A stretch of 64,000 bases of DNA from NCEH01 sp043195135 (GCF_043195135.1 NZ_JBAFWP010000001.1); one strand, 5' to 3'. Shown: positions 23,795 to 32,327, numbered from the stretch's first letter. The notes: generated by a model not told the origin, from the letters alone. Numbers and translations: made by a program.

Positions 23795-24547
23795 ATGAAG
23801 CTGAACGGAAAGATTGCCGTCGTAACCGGCGCGTCGAGCGGCATCGGCGCCGCGATCGCCAAGGCACTCGGAGCGGAAGGCGCCACCGTTGTCGTGAACT
23901 ACCTGACCAACAGGCAGGGGGCCGATGCCGTCGTGGCGTCGATCGAGGCCGTTGGCGGGTCGGCTATCGCCGCGCAGGCTGACATGAGCAAATCTGCCGA
24001 CATTGTCCGCTTGTTCGACACCGTGAAGGCCAACCATGGCAAGGTGGACATCCTGGTGAACAATGCCGGTATCGCTGTGTTCGAGATGGTCGCCGACCTG
24101 ACCGAAGACGCCTTCCACAAGCAGTTCAACCTCAACGTGCTGGGTTATTTCCTCGCGATCCGCGAGGCGGTGAAGCATTTCGGGGAAACCGGCGGCAGCA
24201 TCATCAATATCAGCTCGTACCTGAGCACCGATCCCTATCTGGCCTCCAGCGCTTATGCGGCGACGAAGGGGGCCGTGGACACGATGACGCTCGCATTGGC
24301 CCGTGAACTCGGGCCGCGCGGGATTCGGGTGAACTCGATCCTGCCGGGCAATACCAACACGCCCGCCACCGACGGCAATTTCGCGGGTGAGTTCGGCGAG
24401 AAGATGATTGCCGGCACGCCGCTCGGCCGCATCGGCGAACCCGAGGATATCGCGCCGGTCGCGGTATTCCTTGCATCGGAGGATTCGCACTGGGTGACGG
24501 GAGAGTCGATCCGCGCGGCAGGTGGCGTGCGCGGCGTCGGATACTGA
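23795..24547 (+). CDS. Short-chain dehydrogenase/reductase
   Basis: A 250-residue classical SDR. It has the NAD(P) motif TGASSGIG at residues 12-19, NNAG near residue 89, catalytic Ser in NISSYLS, and YAATK for the Tyr-Lys pair. The C-terminal VTGESIRAAGGVRGVGY is close to the usual family ending. Arg/Asn at the end of the second strand (NYLTNRQ) suggests NADP preference. The substrate is not predictable. It is followed by a glyoxalase-fold gene 32 bases on, and both are probably controlled by the divergent Rrf2 regulator. Confidence 0.92.
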   Translation: MKLNGKIAVVTGASSGIGAAIAKALGAEGATVVVNYLTNRQGADAVVASIEAVGGSAIAAQADMSKSADIVRLFDTVKANHGKVDILVNNAGIAVFEMVADLTEDAFHKQFNLNVLGYFLAIREAVKHFGETGGSIINISSYLSTDPYLASSAYAATKGAVDTMTLALARELGPRGIRVNSILPGNTNTPATDGNFAGEFGEKMIAGTPLGRIGEPEDIAPVAVFLASEDSHWVTGESIRAAGGVRGVGY

Positions 24548-24579
24548 ACCTTCCTGCTTCATCTCACGAGGATCACTCC

Positions 24580-24975
24580 ATGCTCGATCATATTTTTCTG
24601 ACTGTGAGCGACCTTGATCGCTCGATCGATTTCTACACCAGAGCGCTGGCGCCGCTCGGGATCACGGAGCGTATCGACTATGATGGGAAGGACGGCCCTC
24701 CCGGGCATCCAGACCTTAAGGGCTTTGGAGCCAACGGCCGCTTCTTCCTGTGGCTCAGGGCGGGCACGCCTGCGCCCGGTGCCGTGCATGTCGGCTTCGT
24801 GGCGGATTCCGACGCGGACGTGCGAGAGGCCCATGCGGCGGCTCTCGCCGCCGGGGCCACGCAGATTCACCCGCCCGGTCCACAAGCCCACTATGATCCA
24901 CGCTACTATGCTGCGCAGGTCAGAGACCCGGACGGCTACAGCCTCGAGTTCGTCTACAAGAGTTGGCAGCACTGA
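24580..24975 (+). CDS. VOC-superfamily (glyoxalase-like) protein
   Basis: A 131-residue single vicinal-oxygen-chelate protein: MLDHIFLTVSDLDRSIDFYT at the start and YYAAQVRDPDGYSLEFVYKS at the end carry the metal ligands His and Glu typical of the fold. It is like the YcaC/glyoxalase-dioxygenase group of unknown substrate. Its place behind an SDR under an Rrf2 regulator suggests detoxification of a carbonyl or electrophile, which is inference. Confidence 0.87.
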   Translation: MLDHIFLTVSDLDRSIDFYTRALAPLGITERIDYDGKDGPPGHPDLKGFGANGRFFLWLRAGTPAPGAVHVGFVADSDADVREAHAAALAAGATQIHPPGPQAHYDPRYYAAQVRDPDGYSLEFVYKSWQH

Positions 24976-25093
24976 ACCACGCGAACTCATGATCGCTTGT
25001 TCTCTTGCCGGCCAAGCGCAAGGCCTCGATGGCTTCGGTGAGGTCGTGCAACTCGGGCGTCCGCAGCGCCTGGGGGGGAATCCCGGCTGGGCG

Positions 25094-25124
25094 GGGGAGC
25101 GAGGGGAAAGTCTCCTCGCTCCCC
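25094..25124. terminator. 11-base hairpin after the VOC gene
   Basis: GGGGAGCGAGG at 25094-25104 and CCTCGCTCCCC at 25114-25124 form a perfect stem with a 9-base loop, about 120 bases after the VOC stop. It lies between the Rrf2-controlled operon and the TacA/TacT promoter and probably separates them. There is no T-tract. Confidence 0.45.
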
Positions 25125-25160
25125 GCATCAGGCTGTAGGATTGGATTGGGCCGAAATGTA

Positions 25161-25209
25161 TTGACATTGTAATGGCAAATCTTCAATGTCCGGCTCCTGA
25201 AATAGGAGC
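25161..25209 (+). promoter_or_regulatory. TacA/TacT promoter, dyad and RBS hairpin
   Basis: TTGACA at 25161-25166 is a -35-like hexamer. It overlaps an inverted repeat GACATTG (25163-25169)/CAATGTC (25184-25190), a likely autoregulatory operator. A 6-base hairpin GCTCCT (25193-25198)/AGGAGC (25204-25209) follows, and its right arm is the ribosome binding site of the antitoxin gene, so translation start may be structurally limited. These are sequence patterns only. Confidence 0.5.
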
Positions 25210-25215
25210 GTTCCG

Positions 25216-25527
25216 ATGGTGCAATCAGCCCGCTCGGAGAGTGGCCGCAAACGTGATGCTGCTCGGAAAGATGATCTCATCCAGATCCGCGCCTCGGCGG
25301 GGACTAAGGCGATCCTAAGTCGGGCCGCGAGCTTGCGCGGACAGAAGCTGTCGGAATTCATGCTGGACAGCGCCCGTCGGGAAGCGGAGGAAGCCATTCT
25401 CGACCAGCGCAGCTTCTTTCTTGATGATGCGGCGCATGTGGCCTTCCTCGCACTGCTCGATGCTCCGGCCAAGCCGGCCGAGGAACTTCTTACGCGGATG
25501 AAGCGCAAGCCCGTCTGGGAGCGTTGA
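25216..25527 (+). CDS. DUF1778 (TacA-type) antitoxin
   Basis: A 103-residue TacA-like antitoxin: an RHH core (DDLIQIRASAGTKAILSRAA, LRGQKLSEFMLDSARREAEE) and a C-terminal toxin-neutralising stretch with the family motif LDQRSFFLDDAAHVAFLALL followed by PAKPAEELLTRMK. It would bind the TacT acetyltransferase and repress its own promoter. The stop overlaps the toxin start (TGATG). Confidence 0.92.
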   Translation: MVQSARSESGRKRDAARKDDLIQIRASAGTKAILSRAASLRGQKLSEFMLDSARREAEEAILDQRSFFLDDAAHVAFLALLDAPAKPAEELLTRMKRKPVWER

Positions 25528-26084
25528 TGCCGGCCGGCAAGGGAGAGGGAAGCCAAAAGCGGCCCCAAGGACTACGCGTTGACCCTCCGGAGCGGTTGAC
25601 CGGCGATCACGATGTCGGGGCGTTCCGAAATGGCAGGCATCCGTCTCTCGATGACTGGCTGCGGGATCGAGCCCTTGCCAGTGAAGGGATGTCGGCGCGC
25701 ACCTATGTGGTTTGCGACAGGGATACCCCGAAGCGCGTCGCCGGCTATTATGCCATCTCGACCGCCATGGAAAAGCGGATCGCCCTGCCGAGCGCCAAGC
25801 TGCGCCAGGGTATGCCGGAGCAAATTCCCTTGCTGCTGATCGGTCGTCTGGCAGTCGATCAAGCGTATCAGGGAATGGGGCTTGGCACCGACCTGCTCGC
25901 AGATGCGCTGCGGCGCTGCTTGGCCGCGTCCGAGATCGCCGGCGTTCGAGCCATCGTGGCTCATGCGATCGACGATGCGGCCGTGAGCTTTTACCAGCGG
26001 CATGGATTTATTCTCTCCCCGCTCGGCGAACGGACCATGCTGATGCCGATCGAGACGGTAAGGGGATTATTTTCGGAAGCGTGA
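25527..26084 (+). CDS. GNAT acetyltransferase toxin (TacT-type)
   Basis: A 185-residue GNAT toxin. TacT enzymes acetylate the amino group of charged tRNAs and block translation. Visible features are LDDWLRDRALASEGMSARTY near residue 40, the acetyl-CoA pyrophosphate loop VDQAYQGMGLGTDLLADALR, and the conserved VSFYQRHGF containing the catalytic-type Tyr. ATG 25527 overlaps the antitoxin stop; the TTG one codon earlier is less likely. The module appears intact and would stabilise the element. Confidence 0.92.
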   Translation: MPAGKGEGSQKRPQGLRVDPPERLTGDHDVGAFRNGRHPSLDDWLRDRALASEGMSARTYVVCDRDTPKRVAGYYAISTAMEKRIALPSAKLRQGMPEQIPLLLIGRLAVDQAYQGMGLGTDLLADALRRCLAASEIAGVRAIVAHAIDDAAVSFYQRHGFILSPLGERTMLMPIETVRGLFSEA

Positions 26085-26190
26085 CGAACAGGCGCCGATT
26101 GAGAGACACCGACCCGATCGTGCCGATGACGACCTCGGCAGCTTCGAGAAAGCAAATATCCATAAGGAATTTGCGCGGACCATCGGACGG

Positions 26191-28767
26191 CTAATCCGGC
26201 GATGGCAGGTAAAGATCATCGCGATGCTCTTCGGCATGAGGTATCAGTAGTTCAAAGCCAATTCCCACCCCTTCCAAATCGGCTTTGGCAGTCATGAGCT
26301 CCGCTTGAGGCCCAGCTCCGGATTCCATGACCGCAAGAAGCGCGAGATCCGGCCGGAGTCGTTTCGCCAAGTTGACCAGGTCGCGAATATCGGAACCGCG
26401 AAGGCTATGCCAGCTTGACTTGACTTCGCACAGGATTGCTTGTCCGTCGCTCAAAACCAGTAGATCGGCTTCAGCGTCAGGCTCTTCGGAGTCGGGGCGA
26501 AAACCGAACCATGTTGGTCCGGTATAAATGAACGACGACCGCGATCGTTCCAGGAGAACGGTCAGCACCCACACCAGTGATAAAACACTATGATCGCGGA
26601 GGCTCTCGATCAAAAACTCGTTCGGACGGAAAAGCCAATTGATGGCAACAGGCGCCTGAACGACGGTCTTGCAGACCTCACAACTGAGTTCTGGCGCGAG
26701 GCTGCCCAGATCAACCCAGTTGCGATGATGACAGTTGGAGCAGGTCCATTGATGCCCCTGAAAGACCATCTGGCGACGCCGCATAGCGATAAGGGACGCG
26801 TCGAGTGAATCCTCTTCGAGCTTGTCCCAATCGACGCTGGGATCGGGTTCCCCCAACTGCGGATGAGCCGCTTGATAAGCTGCACGGTGTTCCTTCCATC
26901 CGCGTTTCATATCTTCGTATTTTACGAAGTGCAGTGGATTTTTGAGCGATTTCGCCGCTTTCACAATCAGTGTTCCAAGGGCCTCTCGCTCAGTCTCTCC
27001 GCGCAGATCGAAGGCGGGAAGCCGAGGGGCGAGCTTCCGGAGTCGATCGACCGTTGGCTTAACCTTGTCGGGCTGCAATCCCGGTGTGCCGCCCAGGCGC
27101 GCAAAGAAATCTCGAAGAAATGGATGCAACAGAAAACTGCTCGCGGGCAGGAGCCCTCCGGCCATGCCCAACACCCCGGCAAGATAGCGGGCTTCGTTTG
27201 ATGGATTGGCCCAATCCACTTTGGATGGAGGCTCGATCTGCCCGTACTCTTCAGCTTGCGCGGCCCAACGACCGTCCTGCGTCAGCGCAAAATAGAACGC
27301 GCCATCGGTAATAGGGACAGTGATCGTATCAATCGGATGGTCAGCGTTGTGAAAGACTGCAAGTGCGCCGCCCCGACTGCGCCGCGGGGACAATAGTGCA
27401 TGGGGAGGCGTGTTCGCCAACCTGACCTGAAAGGCCTGAGCCATTCGCCAACGGCGGGGTAGGATCCAACGATTGTTGCCGCCGAAACGAGGCCCAGGAC
27501 CATCATATTCGAAGAGATAGTCCGTGCCCCAATAGCCTTGGGCGAAAACCTGACGCGGCGGCGCGTCGACAAGATGATCTGGCGTTGTGGCAAGTGGGCG
27601 GGCCGAGGGTCCGGTCCAGACAAACTCCATCCAATCGGCGCGAGGAAACAGGCCGTCACCAAAGCGATTGCCTTCCCGCGCGTTGGAAAGCGCCTCATCG
27701 GTAGGCACAAGAGCATCTGGACCGGCAATCGCCTCCGCCTTGACCGCGCCCCATAGCCGAGACGTAGCTAGCCTTTGTCGGATGGCGTCGAGGTGCCCGG
27801 GGTCAAGCGAGCATGATCTGATCGCGAGTTGCGGCTGGCCCCCAGAGCCCCGATTCACGTGATTGCGGCGGTTGATGAGACTAACGAGCACTTGAACGAA
27901 ATCATTGTCCTCCGCCTGCCCAGGCGTGATGCGGAAGCAACACAGATCACTGTCCAACCATGATGGAATGAACAGGCGCGCGTTCCAGAACATTACGCGA
28001 TCCGAAAAGCTGTCTCCGACAACTAGATTGAAGGTCCCACTCCACCGGCCTGCTTGAATCTCCAGTTTCGGCGCGAAGAGCTGCGATGCCATCGCCAGGC
28101 TTGTTGCCTGCCCTTCGGCAAAGGCGACAAACGCTGCCATCTCATTTGGGATCGCATTGAGGTCGCGCGGAACGCCCTGGTGACGATCAGCCTGCGCCTC
28201 GGGTGAAACAATCGTCAGAAGGCTTGCTATTCCAGTTGCATCAGATGGAAACATGCCGCTGCCCTGACTGCTCCGGTAGGTTCCGAAATTGTCAGTCAGG
28301 AAACGCGTCGCGCTTTCGGTGTGCCAGCTATCAATAATTTGGACGGCAGCACCTTCACCGCGCACGCGAGTATATCGCGCAGACCGGAAAATGGTTGAAA
28401 GTGAGGAAAGCGGTTTGGATTCATAGGAGGGACGATAGCTGGACGGATCATCGGGGTGGTCCCCGCCTGTTCCATGAAAAGTATATTTCGCCGGGCAAAG
28501 TCGCTCGTGAAGCTCAATAATGTCCTCGCGGCTGAGCGACACATACGAGTAGATTAGGTCGGGATCGAAGGTCTCAAGCCATGGCCAGTAGACTTGTGAA
28601 ATCCGCCCATCGATACAAGGGACGACAAGACTGAATCGTCCACCCCAACGACTATAACAATCGGCGAAGATCGCGTCCAAAGTGACGGCAGCGTATTCAC
28701 CTTCTTGAATAAGAAAGGCGATTCGAATTGGACGCGGCCGCGCCCATCCTCTTAGTTCGCGAGCCAT
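26191..28767 (-). CDS. Unrecognised 858-aa protein with zinc ribbon and PD-(D/E)XK-like motif (candidate defence effector)
   Basis: I do not recognise this family. The N-terminus (IRIAFLIQEGEYAAVTLDAI, then LVVPCIDGRISQVYWPWLET) looks like an alternating strand-helix fold of about 110 residues. The middle 500 residues have no known motif. A zinc ribbon follows: C676-x2-C679, 16 residues, C696-x2-C699. The C-terminus has D768 in EADLLVL and E781-V-K783 in LCEVKSS, with E721 upstream, the arrangement of a PD-(D/E)XK nuclease. It has no signal or membrane segment. It sits 50 bases after the integrase at the element tip, a usual place for anti-phage cargo, and is less GC-rich than the sulfur island. 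A nuclease defence role is inference. Confidence 0.6.
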   Translation of the reverse strand: MARELRGWARPRPIRIAFLIQEGEYAAVTLDAIFADCYSRWGGRFSLVVPCIDGRISQVYWPWLETFDPDLIYSYVSLSREDIIELHERLCPAKYTFHGTGGDHPDDPSSYRPSYESKPLSSLSTIFRSARYTRVRGEGAAVQIIDSWHTESATRFLTDNFGTYRSSQGSGMFPSDATGIASLLTIVSPEAQADRHQGVPRDLNAIPNEMAAFVAFAEGQATSLAMASQLFAPKLEIQAGRWSGTFNLVVGDSFSDRVMFWNARLFIPSWLDSDLCCFRITPGQAEDNDFVQVLVSLINRRNHVNRGSGGQPQLAIRSCSLDPGHLDAIRQRLATSRLWGAVKAEAIAGPDALVPTDEALSNAREGNRFGDGLFPRADWMEFVWTGPSARPLATTPDHLVDAPPRQVFAQGYWGTDYLFEYDGPGPRFGGNNRWILPRRWRMAQAFQVRLANTPPHALLSPRRSRGGALAVFHNADHPIDTITVPITDGAFYFALTQDGRWAAQAEEYGQIEPPSKVDWANPSNEARYLAGVLGMAGGLLPASSFLLHPFLRDFFARLGGTPGLQPDKVKPTVDRLRKLAPRLPAFDLRGETEREALGTLIVKAAKSLKNPLHFVKYEDMKRGWKEHRAAYQAAHPQLGEPDPSVDWDKLEEDSLDASLIAMRRRQMVFQGHQWTCSNCHHRNWVDLGSLAPELSCEVCKTVVQAPVAINWLFRPNEFLIESLRDHSVLSLVWVLTVLLERSRSSFIYTGPTWFGFRPDSEEPDAEADLLVLSDGQAILCEVKSSWHSLRGSDIRDLVNLAKRLRPDLALLAVMESGAGPQAELMTAKADLEGVGIGFELLIPHAEEHRDDLYLPSPD

Positions 28768-28817
28768 CGCACGTTCCGTGAATCCTTAACCGGAATAAGG
28801 CACCTATAGTGCGAGGG

Positions 28818-30128
28818 TTATCTAACAGCATCGCCTCGCTGTCGCGTATCCCTTAGTTTTCCGGCCAATGCGTTGGCAATCTTCTTGGTCACCCGATCGG
28901 CAGCTCTCTTGGAAGGATCGTTCTGAACGTGAGCATAAATCGCTGTTGAGCGCAGGTTGGCGTGACCGAGGATTGCCCCCGTTAGCGCCAGTGCCTCGCC
29001 CGAAGAGACCGCGGTCGACCCCATGGTATGCCGCAATGTGTGGGGCGTTACGCCGGGCAATGTCGCCTTCTGGATCACCTTCGGCCACAGCCGCTTTGTA
29101 CCCTGGTAGTGACTATCGCCGAGTTCGGCTGGAAATACGAAGGAGGCCTCTGGGTCACGATCAACCGCATGAAGGAGTGCGATGGCTGCAGCACCAAGGG
29201 GGCGAATGGATTTGCCCGTCTTGCTGTCGGCAAGGATCAGCAAGCCCCGCTCGAAATCGACCTCTGACCAACGCAGACCAGCGATCTCATCCCGACGGCA
29301 CCCGGTGAGCGCCCACAGGCGGGCAATCGCGATGGCCTTCGGATTTGCTCCCTCGGCCTCCAGGGCATCAAAAGCGGCCCCAAGTTTAGCTACTTCTTCC
29401 AGCGTCAGGAAACGCTCCCGCCGGTTGTCGGTCTTCCGGACGGAGGCCTTCTCCACCGGGTTCACGGTCATGATGCCGCGGCGATTCGCAAAGCTGAAGA
29501 CGGCCGACAGATCCCGCACAACCTTTCGGGCAGCGCCATCACCGCCGCGAACAATGATGCGTTTGCGAGGCCCAGTTTTCTCGTCCCGCGCGGTCTTGCC
29601 CGCCGCAACGTCGCGGACGAATCTCTCGATTTCGCCCGTTCCAATTTCCGACACTCGTTTGCGGCCGAGCAAAGGCACTACATGATGCCGAAGTCGAGCA
29701 AGAGTGTAGGCCTTTGTCCTCTCCTTCATCGGCTCGCCCTGGCGCTGGCCCCGTTGGATAAAGCAGCCCTCTTCCTCATAGAGATCGATGAGCTTGGCCA
29801 TCGTGATTTCGCGCCGTTTCTTGCCTCGATCGTTTGCTGGGTCGTCTCCCTTCGCCGCGGCACCAAGGATCGTCTTGGCCTGCTTTCTCGCTTCGTCAAC
29901 GGTCAGTGTCCCATAGCGTCCGATGGTCACGAAGCGACGAGGAGCGGATCGCCCTCCATCATCGGCTCGATAACGCACGACGAATGTCTTCGTCCCGCTT
30001 GCCTCTACCCGAAGCGCGAACCCCGCCAGCTTGCTATCGCAGACGTGATATCGCGTACCACTAGGCTGGGCGGCGTCGACCGCACGTTTGGTCAACAGAA
30101 CACTCGACGATCGATCCATCTCGGCCAT
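28818..30128 (-). CDS. int: Tyrosine-type site-specific integrase (P4-like)
   Basis: The integrase that inserts the element at the tRNA-Gly gene. After a DUF4102-type arm-binding domain (LTKRAVDAAQPSG, LAGFALRVEASGTKTFVVRY, FVTIGRYGTLTVDEARKQAK) come the core-binding SAM-like domain and the catalytic domain. Visible catalytic residues are Arg in LTGCRRDEIAGLRW, Lys in ADSKTGKSIRPL, H-x-x-R in TPHTLRHTMGS, and the C-terminal His and Tyr in GHANLRSTAIYAHV. All are present. The start is ATG 30128 (MAEMDRSSSV) or 30119 (MDRSSSV); a longer frame to 30203 reads through the upstream repeats and is unlikely. Its upstream end lies 156 bases from the att fragment. Confidence 0.92.
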   Translation of the reverse strand: MAEMDRSSSVLLTKRAVDAAQPSGTRYHVCDSKLAGFALRVEASGTKTFVVRYRADDGGRSAPRRFVTIGRYGTLTVDEARKQAKTILGAAAKGDDPANDRGKKRREITMAKLIDLYEEEGCFIQRGQRQGEPMKERTKAYTLARLRHHVVPLLGRKRVSEIGTGEIERFVRDVAAGKTARDEKTGPRKRIIVRGGDGAARKVVRDLSAVFSFANRRGIMTVNPVEKASVRKTDNRRERFLTLEEVAKLGAAFDALEAEGANPKAIAIARLWALTGCRRDEIAGLRWSEVDFERGLLILADSKTGKSIRPLGAAAIALLHAVDRDPEASFVFPAELGDSHYQGTKRLWPKVIQKATLPGVTPHTLRHTMGSTAVSSGEALALTGAILGHANLRSTAIYAHVQNDPSKRAADRVTKKIANALAGKLRDTRQRGDAVR

Positions 30129-30150
30129 CCATGTGGACATCGTTCGGAAA

Positions 30151-30171
30151 TGGTGTCCACATGGTGTCCAC
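30151..30171. repeat. Direct repeats upstream of the integrase gene
   Basis: TGGTGTCCAC occurs at 30151-30160 and again at 30162-30171, and its reverse complement core GTGGACA lies at 30133-30139. The cluster is just upstream of the integrase start, suiting integrase arm-type binding or autoregulation. A further palindrome CAATCGATTG is at 30215-30224 between this cluster and the att fragment. Confidence 0.45.
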
Positions 30172-30284
30172 CGTGATGGGAAAATCCATATCATGGCGAA
30201 CATCTAAATATCAACAATCGATTGATTTATAATCGTTATTTACCACAAGAGCCAACTCAGGAAAAGCCTATCAAAGCCATCTCA

Positions 30285-30334
30285 CAACCTTGCCAAGGTT
30301 GGGGTCGAGGGTTCGAATCCCTTCGCCCGCTCCA
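30285..30334 (+). other. Right att site: 3' fragment of tRNA-Gly(GCC)
   Basis: The 50 bases carry the anticodon arm (CAACC, loop TTGCCAA with anticodon GCC, GGTTG), variable loop, T arm (GAGGG/TTCGAAT/CCCTT), 3' acceptor strand CGCCCGC, discriminator T and CCA. The D arm and 5' acceptor strand are not upstream, so this is not a functional tRNA gene. It is the repeat left by integrase-mediated insertion into the tRNA 3' half. It marks the right border of the element; the intact tRNA-Gly(GCC) should be at the left end, outside the window. Confidence 0.8.
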
Positions 30335-30539
30335 GTTTTTATCCGAAAAATCAGATCTATAGCAGACGCCCTCCGGGGCGTTTTCTGCGTTGTGGCTATA
30401 GCTCTGGGCGCGGTGCGTCGCCCGTAGCGGGTGAGGACGGGCGATTTTCCGGCCGGCTCCGCCCCGGATCGATCGGTGGCCGGACGACGCGCGAGCCGGT
30501 ACCATCGGTCTGGGCAATCCAACTGCTTGGGTTTGAAAC

Positions 30540-31439
30540 GTGGAACTGCGCCAACTCCGATATTTCCTGGCGGTCGCGCGGACCCTGAATTTCACCAAGG
30601 CGGCCGCGGAGGTTCATATCGCGCAGCCGCCGCTGAGCCGGCAGGTCGCGAAGCTCGAGGCCGAGCTGGGGGTGTCCTTGTTCCACCGGAACCCGCGTGG
30701 ACTGAAGCTGACCGCCGCCGGCGCCCTGCTGGTGGAACGCGCGAGCGAAATCCTGATGAGGGTGGAGCGGACCAAGCGGGACGTCGCCGCCTTCAACGCG
30801 AAGCGGCGACGTCTTTTCAAGATCGGCTTCGATCTTCCCCTGCTGTACGGCCGGTCTCCCCGGATCTTCCGGTATCTGCGCGAGAACCATAGCGAATACG
30901 AGTTCGAATATGTCGAGGTCGCATCGGTCGATCAGCCTCGCGCCCTCCGCAACGGAGAGATCGACCTCGCCCTCGGCCTGACGCTGCTGGTGGACGACCA
31001 GGTCGAGCAGATCATCGTCCGGAACGAGTCGCTGATGCTGGCGCTGCCGACGGGCCACCCGGCGTTTCGTGGCGCCGGCCAGCCCGTCCGGCTGGCGGAT
31101 TTCAGGAGCGAAACCCTGATATTGTATGAGGAGCAGGTCTCCCCCGGATCGCAAGATCCTGTCCTGCGCTTCATCGAGCATGTCGGCTTCACGCCCGCGG
31201 ACACGATGACGATCCGCGGACTGGCCGCCGCGCTGGGCCTGGCTGCCGCCGGCATCGGCTTCAGCATCGTTCCGGCGAGAGCGCTGCTGATGCGCAGCCA
31301 GGACATCTGCTTCGCGCCGCTGGCCGAGGACGGCGCAACCTCACCCGTCGTCCTGAGCACCCTGCGGGGAACCAACGGACCGATGGTTGCCGGCATCCTG
31401 GCGGAGGTCAAGCGGTTGACAGAGGCCGACTTAACCTGA
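30540..31439 (+). CDS. LysR-family transcriptional regulator
   Basis: A 299-residue LysR regulator: MELRQLRYFLAVARTLNFTK then AAAEVHIAQPPLSRQVAKLE form the winged HTH, followed by the co-inducer domain (KIGFDLPLLYGRSPRIFRYL and onward). The start is GTG at 30540, chosen by the conserved MELRQLRYF. It is the first chromosomal gene right of the att site. It is convergent with the hydrolase gene, with a strong terminator hairpin between them. Its resemblance in HTH and effector outline is to CatR/BenM-like regulators of aromatic degradation, but no such genes adjoin. Confidence 0.9.
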   Translation: MELRQLRYFLAVARTLNFTKAAAEVHIAQPPLSRQVAKLEAELGVSLFHRNPRGLKLTAAGALLVERASEILMRVERTKRDVAAFNAKRRRLFKIGFDLPLLYGRSPRIFRYLRENHSEYEFEYVEVASVDQPRALRNGEIDLALGLTLLVDDQVEQIIVRNESLMLALPTGHPAFRGAGQPVRLADFRSETLILYEEQVSPGSQDPVLRFIEHVGFTPADTMTIRGLAAALGLAAAGIGFSIVPARALLMRSQDICFAPLAEDGATSPVVLSTLRGTNGPMVAGILAEVKRLTEADLT

Positions 31440-31482
31440 ACGTGCGGGTGCGAGCCTCGCCCACTCCGGCCGGCCATGAAGC

Positions 31483-31512
31483 TGAAGGGCCCTGCGCGCG
31501 CAGGACCCTTCA
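31483..31512. terminator. Bidirectional terminator hairpin between LysR and hydrolase genes
   Basis: TGAAGGGCCCTGCGC at 31483-31497 and GCGCAGGACCCTTCA at 31498-31512 pair with a single mismatch, giving a long stem of about 13 pairs with a 4-base loop. It lies between two convergent genes. It lacks a clear T-tract on either strand. Confidence 0.6.
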
Positions 31513-31565
31513 CCACGTCGCGCGGGCAGGCCATTCGGCTGCGGACGCCATGCTGCGGGGCGCGG

Positions 31566-32327
31566 TCAGTTCGCAGCGGCTTTCTCGATCACCGCGGCCA
31601 CCTCGGCGGGATGGGAAACGAACACCGCGTGGCTCGCACCGGGGATTTCGGTGATCTCGGCATTTGCACGCGTGTACATGAAGCGCTCCAGCACCGGGCT
31701 GGCGGTGCGATCGAGTTGCGGGACGATGCCGTAGCTCCGCTTGACCTTCCACGCCGCGACCTTGGTCTTCGTGTCGAACGCCTTTGCCGCGATCATGACC
31801 TGCGAATCCGCCATGAAATCGCTCTGGTCCCCGGGGAGGTCGGCTGCGAATGCGTCGTGGAACCGCGCCGGATCGAGCATGAGGAAGCCGTCGGGTGTCG
31901 CGCGGATGGCATCGGCGGTGGGCGACGGCGTGATCTTGAAGAGGTCTTCCAGGCTCTCGCCCACATCGGGAACGGCCGCCGCAACATAAACAAGTGCGGT
32001 CACCTTGGGGTCGTCACCGGCTTCCGTGATGAGCTGGCCGCCATAGCTGTGGCCGACCAGAACCACCGGGCCATCCGCCAGGGCGATCGCGCGCTTCACG
32101 GCCTGGACATCTTCTTCCTCGCTGGTCTGCGGCTGCTGCACCACCTGGACTTTGTAGCCCTTCGCCTTGAGACGATGGTAAACGCCCATCCAGCCCGAGC
32201 CATCGGCCAGCGCGCCATGAACCAGAATGACGTTGCGCGCCGGGGCAGCATCAGCCGCGGATACCGTGAAGGCTCCCGACAAAAGCGCGGCACCGACGAT
32301 CAACGCCTTACCATAACGACCAAACAT
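31566..32327 (-). CDS. Exported alpha/beta hydrolase
   Basis: A 253-residue alpha/beta hydrolase with a Sec signal (ALIVGAALLSGAFTVSAADA). The oxyanion strand VILVHGALADGSGW, the nucleophile elbow GHSYGG, and the C-terminal catalytic His in IPGASHAVFVSHP are all present. An acid in the strand-7 region (EITEIPGASH) completes the triad. It resembles the small secreted hydrolases related to EstX/YdjP; substrate unknown. The start ATG at 32327 follows GGGAGAATTATT. It stands alone, with 319 bases to the next gene. Confidence 0.88.
   Translation of the reverse strand: MFGRYGKALIVGAALLSGAFTVSAADAAPARNVILVHGALADGSGWMGVYHRLKAKGYKVQVVQQPQTSEEEDVQAVKRAIALADGPVVLVGHSYGGQLITEAGDDPKVTALVYVAAAVPDVGESLEDLFKITPSPTADAIRATPDGFLMLDPARFHDAFAADLPGDQSDFMADSQVMIAAKAFDTKTKVAAWKVKRSYGIVPQLDRTASPVLERFMYTRANAEITEIPGASHAVFVSHPAEVAAVIEKAAAN

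Noticed and set aside
24920..25186. Small minus-strand frame between the VOC gene and the TacA gene
   Set aside because: Overlaps the VOC gene end and the TacA promoter, with a hairpin inside; a remnant of some gene is possible but no family could be recognised.
30257..30598. Minus-strand frame containing GEGIRTLDPNLGKVV-like and DSNPRP-like stretches across the tRNA fragment
   Set aside because: This is the well-known false protein produced by translating the complement of a tRNA 3' half; no other coding evidence exists and it overlaps the att site and the LysR start.
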